The notes under the pieces: model-generated
Databases searched by the model: none
What the model was told of the DNA's origin: nothing
What the model saw: only the letters and a program-made list of their open reading frames with translations
Part shown: piece after piece, positions 37,948-47,882 of the stretch
Layout: each line of letters starts with the position of its first letter
Position numbering within the stretch: the first letter of the stretch is position 1
Made by a program: the position numbers and the translations under genes
NCBI GenBank assembly: GCA_902558705.1
Contig: CACEEW010000004.1
Location: 1-64,000 of the forward strand
DNA: 64,000 nt
DNA from: an uncultured Pelagibacteraceae bacterium
GTDB lineage: Bacteria; Pseudomonadota; Alphaproteobacteria; Pelagibacterales; Pelagibacteraceae
Direction: 5' to 3'

Positions 37948-40787
37948 TAATTTAGCCCCTTTAAATCTTTCACTATTCTATTGAAACCTGTCGCATTTGA
38001 GGCTTTGATCATCAAATAATCATTATTATTTAAGTCATCTCTTATCAAATTAATAATTTGTGATTTATTTTGCAAAATTCTACCTTTTTTAGATTTTGTA
38101 AGTTGATTAAATATAGATGTCACCTTGCTTCCTTTAACAAAAACTTTGTCTACCTTAGTTTGATTGATAATAGGTATAATAGATTGATGAAGTTTTTTTG
38201 AGTGATTTCCAAGTTCCAACATATCACCAAGTAAAAGGTATTTTTTTGATTTTTTTGAATTAATTTTATCATAATTAAGTATTGCAGATTTTAATGATAA
38301 TGGATTTGAATTGTAACTTTCATCAATTAAATTGATATTTTTGCCATTAACTTTAATTTTAGAAAAGTCTCCTCTTCCATTAGGTACTTCAAAATTTAAA
38401 AAAATATTTTTATTCAATTCAAAGATATTTATATTAATATTAATAACAGCTATTGCAGCTAAAATATTATATACATTATTTTGAAAATCATTTGAAATTA
38501 AAAAATATTTTTTTAAATTATTTATTTTAATGTAAATTTCAAAATTATCATTTTTTTTCACACAATTTAATAATTTAACATCAGATTTAGGATTCTTTAT
38601 ACCAAAAGAAATTATTTTAAGATTATTTTTAAAAGCTATTTTTTTATGTAAATTAAAAAATTTATCATCTGCATTTAAAACAACAAAACCACCAGATTTA
38701 GTATTATTAATAATTTCAGATTTGGCTAAAGCAATTTGTTTTATATTTTTGAAATTTTTTGCGTGTGCGTAGTTTACATTAGTTATAACACTAACATCTG
38801 GTTGTATGATTTTTGTGAGATAATCAATTTCACCTTTTTTATCCATTCCAACTTCTAAAACACCAAATTTATCTTTATTGGTTAAATTAAAAAGACTTAA
38901 TGGGACTCCATATTTATTGTTATATGATTTAGGAGAGATACTTACTTTTGAAATTTTTTTTAATGTGTTGCCCAATAATTCCTTCAATGTAGTTTTGCCA
39001 CAACTCCCTGTTATGGCAATTACTTTGGCATCTATGTTTTTTCTAAAAATTTTAGAGATATCTGTCAAAAACTTCAGAGAATTTTTTACTTTAATTTGTT
39101 TAGATTTGTTCAAACTATTTTGAAATCGATTTACAATAGCTAAGGATGCCCTATTATTAAATGATTGTTTTACAAATTTATTCCCATCATTTTTTTCACC
39201 TTTTATTGCAAAAAAAATATCTTCTTTTTTCACTTCGTTTGAATTAATTTTTGCCAGTTTAATAGGTAATGATGAAGAAACACTTTTATTACCTGAAACC
39301 TCTTTAATTATATTTAACTTTAAATTATCAGATAAATTTAAATTTTTAGTTTTAATTGCTTTAAGAATAATTTTTTTATCTGAAAAGTAAATTTTTTGCT
39401 TACCTATATCCTGAGTTTTTTCATGCCCCTTACCAGCAACTAATAAAATTTCTCCAGTATTCAAATTTTTTGTTGCTTCAAATATTGCTTTCTTTCTATC
39501 AGAAATCTCAATGATTTTTTTTCTCTTAATTCCTTTTTTAATATCTCTTCTAATTTTATCTGGATTCTCAAATCTAGGATTATCATCAGTAAGATAAATT
39601 TTATCAGAGAAATTAGATGCAATTTTACCCATTTTTGATCTTTTATTTTGATCTCTATTTCCACCACAACCAAATAATAAACAGAGCTTTTTATCTGGAA
39701 ATTGTTCTCTCAAATTTAAAAGGCAAGTTTTTAAGGCCTCTGGAGTGTGTGCGTAATCAAGAATTATTTTTGATTTATTTTTAATTTTACCAATTTTTTC
39801 AAATCTGCCCTCTACTGGTTTAATTTTTTCAATAATATTGAAAATCTTTTTTAAATTAACATTTTTTTTAGCAGCAAATATTGCCATTAATATATTCTTT
39901 AATTGAATTTTTCCTATCAAGTTAAGATTAATCTCTCTTATGGAGTTGTTATATATAATTTTAAGTAATTGAATTTCACCTTTAAAAGTATGAGATAAAA
40001 CTCTAAAATTATTTTTTTTATCATTCAATGTAATTATTTTTAATCTTTTTTTTTTTGCAATTTTATTAATTGCTCTAAATTCAGGTATTTTATCGTCTGT
40101 TATTATATTCCCTTTTTTTTTGATAAGATTTCTAAATAGATAAAGTTTTGCATTAAGATAATCATTTAAATTTTTATGGTAATCTAAATGATCTTGAGAC
40201 AAATTTGTAAATATTCCAGAATTAAATTTCAAACCATCGAGCCTATTCTGTTTAAGGCCATGACTTGAAGCCTCCATAATAACATTGTCTATCCTTTGAT
40301 GTTTTAGTTTTTTTAAAATCATACCCAATTGAATTGGATCAATTGTAGTATTAGATAAATCTAAATTTAAATTATTGGACTTAACCCCCAAAGTTCCAAT
40401 TGAGGCGACTTTTTTATTATTTAATTTTAAAATTTGATAATAAAAATCTGCAATAGATGATTTCCCATTTGTGCCCGTAACGGCAATTAAATTTTTTGGT
40501 ATTCTATTGAAAATTTTAAATGAAACTTCTGACAATAATTTTCTAATATTTTTTGTATGTATAAACAAAATTCCATTTTGAAATTCTTTAACTTTTTTTT
40601 CAGTAATAATAATTTTTGAGCCTTTTTTAATCGCAATTGAGATAAATTTGTTTCCATCAATTTTATTGCCCTTAATAGCAAAAAAAATATCATTTTTTTT
40701 TATCTTAGAACTATTAAAGGATATTCCTGAAAAAAAGATATTTCCTAGTTTTTTATTAATATTAGGGATGTAGTCTTTCAGTAACAT
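37947..40787 (-). CDS. murE-murF: MurE-MurF fusion protein (m-DAP-adding ligase fused to D-Ala-D-Ala-adding ligase)
   Basis: 946 aa with two P-loops (VTGTNGKSS and ITGSCGKTT), MurE DNPR motif, second N-terminal IKGEKNDGNKF, C-terminal DESYNSNP and LGDMLELG of MurF. Confidence 0.94.
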   Translation of the reverse strand: MLLKDYIPNINKKLGNIFFSGISFNSSKIKKNDIFFAIKGNKIDGNKFISIAIKKGSKIIITEKKVKEFQNGILFIHTKNIRKLLSEVSFKIFNRIPKNLIAVTGTNGKSSIADFYYQILKLNNKKVASIGTLGVKSNNLNLDLSNTTIDPIQLGMILKKLKHQRIDNVIMEASSHGLKQNRLDGLKFNSGIFTNLSQDHLDYHKNLNDYLNAKLYLFRNLIKKKGNIITDDKIPEFRAINKIAKKKRLKIITLNDKKNNFRVLSHTFKGEIQLLKIIYNNSIREINLNLIGKIQLKNILMAIFAAKKNVNLKKIFNIIEKIKPVEGRFEKIGKIKNKSKIILDYAHTPEALKTCLLNLREQFPDKKLCLLFGCGGNRDQNKRSKMGKIASNFSDKIYLTDDNPRFENPDKIRRDIKKGIKRKKIIEISDRKKAIFEATKNLNTGEILLVAGKGHEKTQDIGKQKIYFSDKKIILKAIKTKNLNLSDNLKLNIIKEVSGNKSVSSSLPIKLAKINSNEVKKEDIFFAIKGEKNDGNKFVKQSFNNRASLAIVNRFQNSLNKSKQIKVKNSLKFLTDISKIFRKNIDAKVIAITGSCGKTTLKELLGNTLKKISKVSISPKSYNNKYGVPLSLFNLTNKDKFGVLEVGMDKKGEIDYLTKIIQPDVSVITNVNYAHAKNFKNIKQIALAKSEIINNTKSGGFVVLNADDKFFNLHKKIAFKNNLKIISFGIKNPKSDVKLLNCVKKNDNFEIYIKINNLKKYFLISNDFQNNVYNILAAIAVINININIFELNKNIFLNFEVPNGRGDFSKIKVNGKNINLIDESYNSNPLSLKSAILNYDKINSKKSKKYLLLGDMLELGNHSKKLHQSIIPIINQTKVDKVFVKGSKVTSIFNQLTKSKKGRILQNKSQIINLIRDDLNNNDYLMIKASNATGFNRIVKDLKGLN

Positions 40788-40789
40788 TT

Positions 40790-42478
40790 TTAATTAATTT
40801 CACTGTATTTTGTGGCTAAAATAGGCCCAATTTTTTCAACTATTTGACCTGTCGTTTCGACTGTAGTCCATCCAGCAGTATTATATGGAGTACCTTTATA
40901 TTTTATATTAGACCCATCTCTATAATGATAAACATAATCTTGATTGGTCTTTGGCTCATCTAACATGACTGCTAAAACAAATTTTGGTCTAGATGTGGGA
41001 AATACCGAAATAAAAGAATTTATCTTTTTTTTAGAATAACCTCCCGTTGTACTTTTTTGTGCTGTTCCTGTTTTTCCACCAATTTCATATCCATTAACAT
41101 TGGCTAAAGAAGCAGTCCCTTCTTTAGTGTTAACAATTTTTCTTAAAATAGGTAAAATTTTTTCTGATACTTCTTGGTCTAAAATTTTTTCTTTTTTTTC
41201 TTTTTGAGATTTTTTAATAATAGTAGGACTTATTTGATGCCCTCCATTCACAATAATCGCATAGGCTTTTGCTAGCTGTAACAAAGTTGTAGTAATTCCA
41301 TGCCCAAAAGATGCAGTAGCTAGAGGACATTTGCCCCAATTGAATCTAATAGGTTTTCCGACTTCCTCAATATCAAAGTTTATCTTTTCCAAAATTCCAA
41401 TTTTGGATAAAAATAATCTGAACTTTTCCTCACCAATTTGCTGACCAATTCTAACTGAACCTATATTTCCTGATCTAATAAGAATTTGTTCTGCAGTCAA
41501 ATCTGATGGTATTTTATCGTCATACTCTCTAATATGAAATCCTGCACAAGTTAATGATTTTGGTAAATCATTATATTCAGTTTCAGGTTCAATAATTTTT
41601 TCATCCAAAGCTGCAGCTAAAGTGAAGGTTTTGAAAACGGATCCAAATTCATAAACTCCTTTAGTTGCTCTATTAATTAGATTTATATCAGAAATAGTTT
41701 CTCTTTTGTTTGGATCAAAATCTGGCAAAGACACTAAGGATAAAATTTCACCGTTACTAACATCCATTAAAATTGCAGCACTACCTTTGGTTTTAAAAAT
41801 CTGATTAAATTTTAAAAGCTCATTTCTAATTAAAAATTGTATGTCTTTATCAACTGTTAGTTTTATTGGTTCTTGAAGATTTTTTAGTTCGTTATCTAAC
41901 GACTTTTCAAGACCTGATATGCCGTTGTTATCATTATCAATTTGACCAATAATATGACTAAATAAATTTTTTTCAGGATATATTCTAATTAACTTTTCTT
42001 CAGGCTGAATAGACTTATCGCCTAATTTCATTATTTTTTCATAATTTTCATCAGAAATCATTTTTTCAAGATAGAAAAATTTTTTATTTATTAAATTAGA
42101 CTCAATTTTTTTATAATCTTTATTGGGAAAAATATACTTTAAATTAATTATAAGTTTTTTTTTATCAATAACTTTTTGTGTGCTTATGCCTATATCAACA
42201 GAACTTACAGTCTTACTTAAAAATTTTCCATTTCTATCAAGAATATCTGCCCTGTAAAGATTATTAATCGGATTATTTATATTTTCATTTATTTCATTTT
42301 TTGATTTTCTGGATCCCAAATGAATTAAGTGAATTGAATAAATAAAGAAAATAATAAAAAAAATAAAAAAAATAAATGATACCCTATTAAAAGATAAATC
42401 TAAATTTGACTTACTTTTTTTATACGAAAAATCATCTTGATGATCCTCTAAAATAATTTTGGAATTTTTATTATTCAT
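40790..42478 (-). CDS. ftsI: Division-specific transpeptidase FtsI (PBP3)
   Basis: YEFGSVFKTFTLAAAL (SxxK), SGN, GGKTGTAQK. Confidence 0.95.
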   Translation of the reverse strand: MNNKNSKIILEDHQDDFSYKKSKSNLDLSFNRVSFIFFIFFIIFFIYSIHLIHLGSRKSKNEINENINNPINNLYRADILDRNGKFLSKTVSSVDIGISTQKVIDKKKLIINLKYIFPNKDYKKIESNLINKKFFYLEKMISDENYEKIMKLGDKSIQPEEKLIRIYPEKNLFSHIIGQIDNDNNGISGLEKSLDNELKNLQEPIKLTVDKDIQFLIRNELLKFNQIFKTKGSAAILMDVSNGEILSLVSLPDFDPNKRETISDINLINRATKGVYEFGSVFKTFTLAAALDEKIIEPETEYNDLPKSLTCAGFHIREYDDKIPSDLTAEQILIRSGNIGSVRIGQQIGEEKFRLFLSKIGILEKINFDIEEVGKPIRFNWGKCPLATASFGHGITTTLLQLAKAYAIIVNGGHQISPTIIKKSQKEKKEKILDQEVSEKILPILRKIVNTKEGTASLANVNGYEIGGKTGTAQKSTTGGYSKKKINSFISVFPTSRPKFVLAVMLDEPKTNQDYVYHYRDGSNIKYKGTPYNTAGWTTVETTGQIVEKIGPILATKYSEIN

Positions 42479-42776
42479 TACCTAATATAAGATTTTTTAT
42501 TTGAAGCTTTTTTTTGTTTTGGTCTATTATCTTAATTTCATTTATGTCTTTTTTAACTAATTCATCATCAAAGTATAAATTTTGAAATTCAATTAATTTT
42601 TCTGTTGAACTTAAAAATTCGTATTCTAACTTAATATTTTCAAAATCCTTTTTTAATGCCCTAATATTCTCCTTTATTGTAAAAATCTTATCATCAGTTC
42701 TTTTTGTTGAGTTTTTTACAAGTGCTGTAGATAAGATTAAAAATACTATTAAAAAAATGACTGAAAATTTCTTCAT
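42471..42776 (-). CDS. ftsL: FtsL-like bitopic division protein
   Basis: 101 aa, N-terminal TM plus coiled coil, between rsmH and ftsI; assigned by position. Confidence 0.7.
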   Translation of the reverse strand: MKKFSVIFLIVFLILSTALVKNSTKRTDDKIFTIKENIRALKKDFENIKLEYEFLSSTEKLIEFQNLYFDDELVKKDINEIKIIDQNKKKLQIKNLILGNE

Positions 42777-43783
42777 AGCTTGTTTCCAAAATTTTCTATC
42801 TCTATTAAATGCTCAAATTTCTTTAAAATATCTGTTTTGAAATTATAAAAATCATCTTTTTTAACAATATATCTAAGTTTTGCTGATCTTGATGGCAAAT
42901 TTTCTTTTAGTTCTGTTTTAGAGGGAGTCCTAGGTTTTTTTTCCAACATTCGAAATAACGTGTCTGCCTGCTCAATTTTAGGAACATATCTTGATATACT
43001 TTTTTTCTCTGACAAACTTTTAAAGAAATGTTTAACTATTTTATCCTCTAGTGAATGAAAAGTAACAACTGCTAAAATCCCATCTTTTTTTAAAACTTTT
43101 GCTGCAGCTATTAATCCATAGATAAGCTCTGTAATCTCTTTGTTAACAAAGATTCTCAATGCTTGAAAAACTTTTGTGGCACTATGAATCTTAAAGTTTT
43201 TTTTCTTTTTGTTCTTTTCAATTAGCTCTACTAAACTTTTTGTATCAATTTTATTTATACTTCTTTGCTTAACAATATTACTGGCAATTTTTTTTGCATA
43301 TTTTTCTTCCCCAAAAACTTTAAATATTTTTTCAAGATCTTTTTCATTTAATTTATTTATTGCCTCTTTTGCTGAAAAATCATTTAAACCCATTTGCATA
43401 TTTAAATCTCCCAAAGAATTAAATGATAAGCCTTTTTTTGGATCTTTAATTTGTGTGGTTGAGTAACCCAAATCAAAAATTATTCCTCTTACATTGGTAT
43501 TTTTAATTTTCAAATCGTCTAATTGACTAAATTTCTTATTCTTAAAAATAAATCTATCTTGAAACTCTTTTGAAATTTTATCTGCTTTTTTTTTACTTTC
43601 TAGATCTCTATCTAGAGCGATTACTTGAGTATTTTGATAACTTAAAATTTTTTTTGTGTAACCACCTTGACCGAAGGTGCAGTCAATAAATGTGCCACCA
43701 TACTGAGGGGTAATAATGCTAATTAATTCGTTTAGCAAAACCGGATAGTGTTTTACAACATCCGATTGCATGGTGGCTTGCAT
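42773..43783 (-). CDS. rsmH: 16S rRNA m4C1402 methyltransferase
   Basis: [55 protein letters not shown]. Confidence 0.96.
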   Translation of the reverse strand: MQATMQSDVVKHYPVLLNELISIITPQYGGTFIDCTFGQGGYTKKILSYQNTQVIALDRDLESKKKADKISKEFQDRFIFKNKKFSQLDDLKIKNTNVRGIIFDLGYSTTQIKDPKKGLSFNSLGDLNMQMGLNDFSAKEAINKLNEKDLEKIFKVFGEEKYAKKIASNIVKQRSINKIDTKSLVELIEKNKKKKNFKIHSATKVFQALRIFVNKEITELIYGLIAAAKVLKKDGILAVVTFHSLEDKIVKHFFKSLSEKKSISRYVPKIEQADTLFRMLEKKPRTPSKTELKENLPSRSAKLRYIVKKDDFYNFKTDILKKFEHLIEIENFGNKL

Positions 43784-43801
43784 TTATTTTTTTGAAGACC
43801 A

Positions 43802-45259
43802 TTAATTTTTTTGTCTTCTTAAAAATGCTGGAATCTCAAGATCATCATCTTCTTGATCTTCTTGGGATGATCCCAATAAATCATCTGAATTTTTTGCCTC
43901 AATATCTGAATTAAATAAATCTGGCTCATCTATATCAACACCAAATTCTTTCAAATCTCCTGAAACTTCTTCTTTGTCTGATGATCTTATTGCTTCTTCT
44001 GAAAAAGAAACTTCATTCTCCTCAGATGTGTCCTCAACTATGCTTTCAACCTCTTGATTTTTGAGTAATTCTTCATGATACTGATTGTTAACTTGATCTA
44101 TAGTTTCATTTTGATTTTCAGTGACAACCTCATTTTCCAGTTTCAAAGCATTAGCTCCATGTGTAGCTATATTTGAAGACGTATTAGAAAAAGAAAATGA
44201 TGCTGTGTGATTATTTGAGCCAAAATCAGAATATCCAGTATTACGATTTTGTATTCTATGCACCATATTAACAACTGACTTAGACTCAGGTTGTTGATTG
44301 TCTAATGATGTAGCAACTATTGAAACTCTTATTTTGCCAGCAAGAGCTTCATCAGTTATTGCACCTATAATAACTTCTGCATCAGCTTCTACTTCTGATC
44401 TAATTTTATTGACTACTTCATCAACTTCAAAAAGTTTAAGATCTTTTCCGCCAGTAATATTAACTAATAAACCTTTTGCTCCTTTAAGGGTATAGTCATC
44501 TATTAAAGGATTACTGATTGCCATTTCTGTAGCTTGCATAGCTCTACCTTCGCCTTCTGCTTCACCTGTACCCATCATAGCTTTACCCATTGATGCCATA
44601 ACAGTTTCAACATCAGCAAAATCTAGATTAATTATTCCAGGTCTAACCATTAAGTCAGTTACACTTTGTACTCCATGCATCAAAACATTATTTGAAAGAT
44701 TAAATGACTCCTCAAATGTAGTTTGTTCATTTGCTATTTTAAACAAATTTTGATTTGGTATTACAATTATTGTATCTACATGTTTTCTTAATTCCTCAAG
44801 ACCAATTTGAGCTCTTCTCATTCTTGAAGGCCCTTCGTATAAGAAAGGAAGTGTTACTACACCTACAGTGAGTATATTTAATTCTTTTGCTGCTCTAGCG
44901 ATAACATGTGCTGCACCAGTTCCAGTTCCCCCACCCATTCCTGCAGCAATGAAAACCATATTTGCGCCTTGCAAAATATTTACAATTTCATTTAAAGATT
45001 CATCTGCTGCAGCTTGTCCAATATCAAGCTTAGCACCTGCACCTAATCCTTTCGTCAAATTTAAACCAATTTGAATTTTTGATTTTGCTTTACTATGTTT
45101 TAAATCTTGAGCGTCGGTATTTACAGCTATAAATTCAACTCCCTGCATTCCGTTATCAATCATCTCATTAATTGCGTTTCCTCCTGCGCCTCCAATTCCC
45201 ATTACTAGAAGTCTTGGTTGCAACTCTTTTATCTCTGGTGCTTTTAAGTTAATTGTCAT
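43802..45259 (-). CDS. ftsZ: Cell division protein FtsZ
   Basis: GIGGAGGNAINEMI, GMGGGTGTGAA, RMRRAQIGLEEL, conserved C-terminal DLEIPAFLRRQ. Confidence 0.98.
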   Translation of the reverse strand: MTINLKAPEIKELQPRLLVMGIGGAGGNAINEMIDNGMQGVEFIAVNTDAQDLKHSKAKSKIQIGLNLTKGLGAGAKLDIGQAAADESLNEIVNILQGANMVFIAAGMGGGTGTGAAHVIARAAKELNILTVGVVTLPFLYEGPSRMRRAQIGLEELRKHVDTIIVIPNQNLFKIANEQTTFEESFNLSNNVLMHGVQSVTDLMVRPGIINLDFADVETVMASMGKAMMGTGEAEGEGRAMQATEMAISNPLIDDYTLKGAKGLLVNITGGKDLKLFEVDEVVNKIRSEVEADAEVIIGAITDEALAGKIRVSIVATSLDNQQPESKSVVNMVHRIQNRNTGYSDFGSNNHTASFSFSNTSSNIATHGANALKLENEVVTENQNETIDQVNNQYHEELLKNQEVESIVEDTSEENEVSFSEEAIRSSDKEEVSGDLKEFGVDIDEPDLFNSDIEAKNSDDLLGSSQEDQEDDDLEIPAFLRRQKN

Positions 45260-45273
45260 TTTATTATCCCCCG

Positions 45274-45729
45274 TTATTTGTTAAGTTGAAGCTCCCACTT
45301 AAGGCTAGCACGATTTAAATTTGCTTTTTTCTTTGCGTTAACCTTAAATTTTTCAAAAGCTGTTGGTTCCCAAATTTGAAAGGTTTTTCCTTGGCCAACA
45401 AACAACATGCTATTTTTTATTTTTGCATGTTTTAACAATTTTGTAGTAAGTGAAATTCTTCCCTCACTATCAAACTGTAAATTAATACTTTCAGATAATA
45501 TTGAGGTTGCAAAATAATCTCTTTTTTCCTCGAAAGGATTAAGTGAGTCAATTGTATTTGAAATTTTTTCTATTCTATCTTGTGGCCATGCTTCTATTGA
45601 TTGGTGATTAAAAGAAGGGTAACAAATTACTCCATTATACCCTAGGTTGGATAAATAAGACCTATAACTTGCAGGCACTGATACCCTTCCTTTCTTGTCT
45701 AATTTGTTTTCGTAGCTTGCTAAAAACAT
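45274..45729 (-). CDS. mraZ: Transcriptional regulator MraZ
   Basis: DKKGRVSVPASYRSYL and DSEGRISLTTKLLKHA AbrB-like repeats. Confidence 0.95.
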   Translation of the reverse strand: MFLASYENKLDKKGRVSVPASYRSYLSNLGYNGVICYPSFNHQSIEAWPQDRIEKISNTIDSLNPFEEKRDYFATSILSESINLQFDSEGRISLTTKLLKHAKIKNSMLFVGQGKTFQIWEPTAFEKFKVNAKKKANLNRASLKWELQLNK

Positions 45730-45757
45730 AAACCATAATTTCTATATACCCTTTATT

Positions 45758-45782
45758 TGGGAATATATGGGATATTATGGGT
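45758..45782. promoter_or_regulatory. Three TGGGN MraZ-type boxes at 10-bp period
   Basis: TGGGAatataTGGGAtattaTGGGT immediately upstream of mraZ. Confidence 0.7.
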
Positions 45783-45800
45783 TTTTAAGTGTAGAGTCAA
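45772..45800 (-). promoter_or_regulatory. Predicted sigma70 promoter of mraZ-ftsZ
   Basis: Minus strand TTGACT-17 nt-TAATAT. Confidence 0.7.
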
Positions 45801-45840
45801 TACTTACAATTTAGGGTTTTGTATAGAAATATTGATCAAA

Positions 45841-45864
45841 AAAAGTGAATCAAAACGTGAACAT
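45841..45864 (-). repeat. 24-bp element, copy 2, upstream of mraZ-ftsZ
   Basis: Reverse complement reads atgttcacgttttgattcactttt, identical to 941-964. Confidence 0.9.
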
Positions 45865-45887
45865 TTGTTTTAATTTTTAGAGAAGAT

Positions 45888-46246
45888 TTGCCAGATAAAC
45901 TATAAGCCGGGTTCTGTCATTTAAACTTATCATTTGTCTAGGCTTAAGATCACTCTTAAGCTCAAGCAACTAACCCTGATGACTAGCCAAGGACGGCTTT
46001 TAGTTTTTCAACAATGTCATCTCTACTTAGTCTTGCTCCCAGTGGGGTTTTCCAGCGTTCATTGTTACCAATAGAACCGGTGTGCTCTTACCACACCTTT
46101 TCACCCTTGCCATGTTATGGCGGTTTATTTTCTGTGGCACTATCCCTAGGGTTTCCCCTGCCAGGTATTACCTGGCACTGTGTCCTTGTAGAGCCCGGAC
46201 TTTCCTCTTTAAACTAATTTAAAGCGACAAGTCATTTATCTGGCAG
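45888..46246 (-). ncRNA. rnpB: RNase P RNA (bacterial type A)
   Basis: GAGGAAAGTCCGGGCT..., GGTGTGGTAAGAGCACACCG, ACAGAACCCGGCTTATAG; P1 GCCAGATAAA/TTTATCTGGC. Confidence 0.96.
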
Positions 46247-46288
46247 GATTAATTTATTATGAAATTTTAAAAATTCAAGTTTAATAAT

Positions 46289-47032
46289 TTACGAAAGTAT
46301 TAAATTTTTACTTATTAAATAGCATTCTTTATCAATTAGTCCGTTTACTAAGTCTTGTCTAAATCTTCTTTGAAATGCCTTAATTATCAACCGGTCTTTT
46401 TTTGATCTTTTTTGACTAATTTTCATATACCCTAATTTATGAAGATTTTTAGTAAAACTTTTTTCTTCTTTCTTTGAGGAAAGTCTGATTTTTCTAAATT
46501 TTTTTATTTTTTTTAAATCTAAATTATGCCACCAGGCTAATCTATTTTGAGCTAATTCATGCCAGGGAAATTTTTCACCTGGATCTTTTTTACGATCTGG
46601 CGATATATCTGAATGACCGAGAATATACTTATGATTTATTCTATATTTTTTAATTAGATATTTTAAAAGTTTTTTCAGTGAAGTGATTTGTTTTGAAGAA
46701 AAACTTTTATATCCATATTTATGACCTGGATTCGTGATCTCGATTCCAATAGAATTTTTATTCAATGATTTAAAATTTTTCCACCTTGATTTGCCGGCAT
46801 GCCAAGCCTCATATAAATCAGGAACCAGATTAAGTAAATTTCCATTTTTCTTGACATAATAATGTGAACTTACTTTTGACTTGGGGTCCTGCAATCTTTT
46901 GATTGCAGTTGATTCTGCTTTCATCCCTGTGTAGTGAATTATTATAAACTTAATTCTTTTTTTTGATCTTTTTGGAATACTAAAGTTATATGAATAATTA
47001 GTAGTCAATTTTAGGCCTATTTTTCGATACAT
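46289..47032 (-). CDS. N-acetylmuramoyl-L-alanine amidase (Amidase_2, AmiD/AmpD type)
   Basis: IIHYTGMKAES, SSHYYVKKNG, AWHAGKS, NSIGIEI, ILGHSDISPDRKKDPGEKFPW. Confidence 0.93.
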   Translation of the reverse strand: MYRKIGLKLTTNYSYNFSIPKRSKKRIKFIIIHYTGMKAESTAIKRLQDPKSKVSSHYYVKKNGNLLNLVPDLYEAWHAGKSRWKNFKSLNKNSIGIEITNPGHKYGYKSFSSKQITSLKKLLKYLIKKYRINHKYILGHSDISPDRKKDPGEKFPWHELAQNRLAWWHNLDLKKIKKFRKIRLSSKKEEKSFTKNLHKLGYMKISQKRSKKDRLIIKAFQRRFRQDLVNGLIDKECYLISKNLILS

Positions 47033-47084
47033 TTTAGATAAATAGTTAATTTACATTAATATTTAATATATTATAACGACATCA

Positions 47085-47870
47085 ATGATCAAAAAAATAC
47101 TGATAATTATTTTTACAACTTATGCGCTAACAGTAAATGTTATTGCTAGCGATGATGGAGAATTGATATTAAAAAAAAATGATCCAGCAGAGATTGAAGA
47201 TTGTTCAGAAAATTTCAATAGAGCAACTTTTAAATTTAACCAAGCATTAGATGGTGTAATTTTTCAACCTATAGCTTCAGTTTACAGAAAACTACCTTCA
47301 CCTGCAAAATCAGGAGTGAGTAACTCACTTGAGAATATTTCCCATCTTTTAACTATCCCAAATAATCTTATTCAAGGAGACTTCAAGCAAGCAGGAGTTA
47401 ATACTGGAAGATTTTTAATAAACACAACTGTTGGTGTTTTAGGATTGTTCGATGTGGCTCAACATATGGGTTTAACTGGTTTTGAAAAAGAAGACTACGG
47501 TCAATCTTTAGCTACTTTAGGTGTTGGCCCTGGGTGCTATATTGTACTTCCAATTTTAGGACCTAGTACTGCAAGAGATACTGTGGGATCAACTTTAAAC
47601 TTTTTTGGTGGTGATCCTTGGTATAACGTGACTGTAAGAAATGACACCCAATATTTTAATGAGGCTAATTACTATTACTCAAAAGGAGTTTCAGGAGTTG
47701 ATTTTAGAGCAAAAAACTTTGACTCCATTGAGAATTTAGAAAAAAATTCTTTAGATTTTTATGCTTCAGTTAAAAGTTTGTATTTGCAAGATAGACAGCA
47801 AAAAATCCTTAATACAAAAAAAATTATTGACACTCAAGATGACAGTGATTGGGAAGAAATTAGCCAATAA
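47085..47870 (+). CDS. mlaA: MlaA/VacJ outer-membrane lipid asymmetry protein
   Basis: NRATFKFNQALDGVIFQPIASVY, EDYGQSLATLGVGPGCYIVLPILGPST. Confidence 0.92.
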   Translation: MIKKILIIIFTTYALTVNVIASDDGELILKKNDPAEIEDCSENFNRATFKFNQALDGVIFQPIASVYRKLPSPAKSGVSNSLENISHLLTIPNNLIQGDFKQAGVNTGRFLINTTVGVLGLFDVAQHMGLTGFEKEDYGQSLATLGVGPGCYIVLPILGPSTARDTVGSTLNFFGGDPWYNVTVRNDTQYFNEANYYYSKGVSGVDFRAKNFDSIENLEKNSLDFYASVKSLYLQDRQQKILNTKKIIDTQDDSDWEEISQ

Positions 47871-47882
47871 TTAAAATAAACT

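Noticed and set aside
45935-45975. AGGCTTAAG...CTTAAGC hairpin resembling the proteorhodopsin leader palindrome
   Set aside because: It is a helix within RNase P RNA; similarity looks coincidental
46014-46217. 67-aa ORF MSSLLSLAPSGVFQRS...
   Set aside because: Lies entirely antisense to RNase P RNA; openness reflects RNA gene composition
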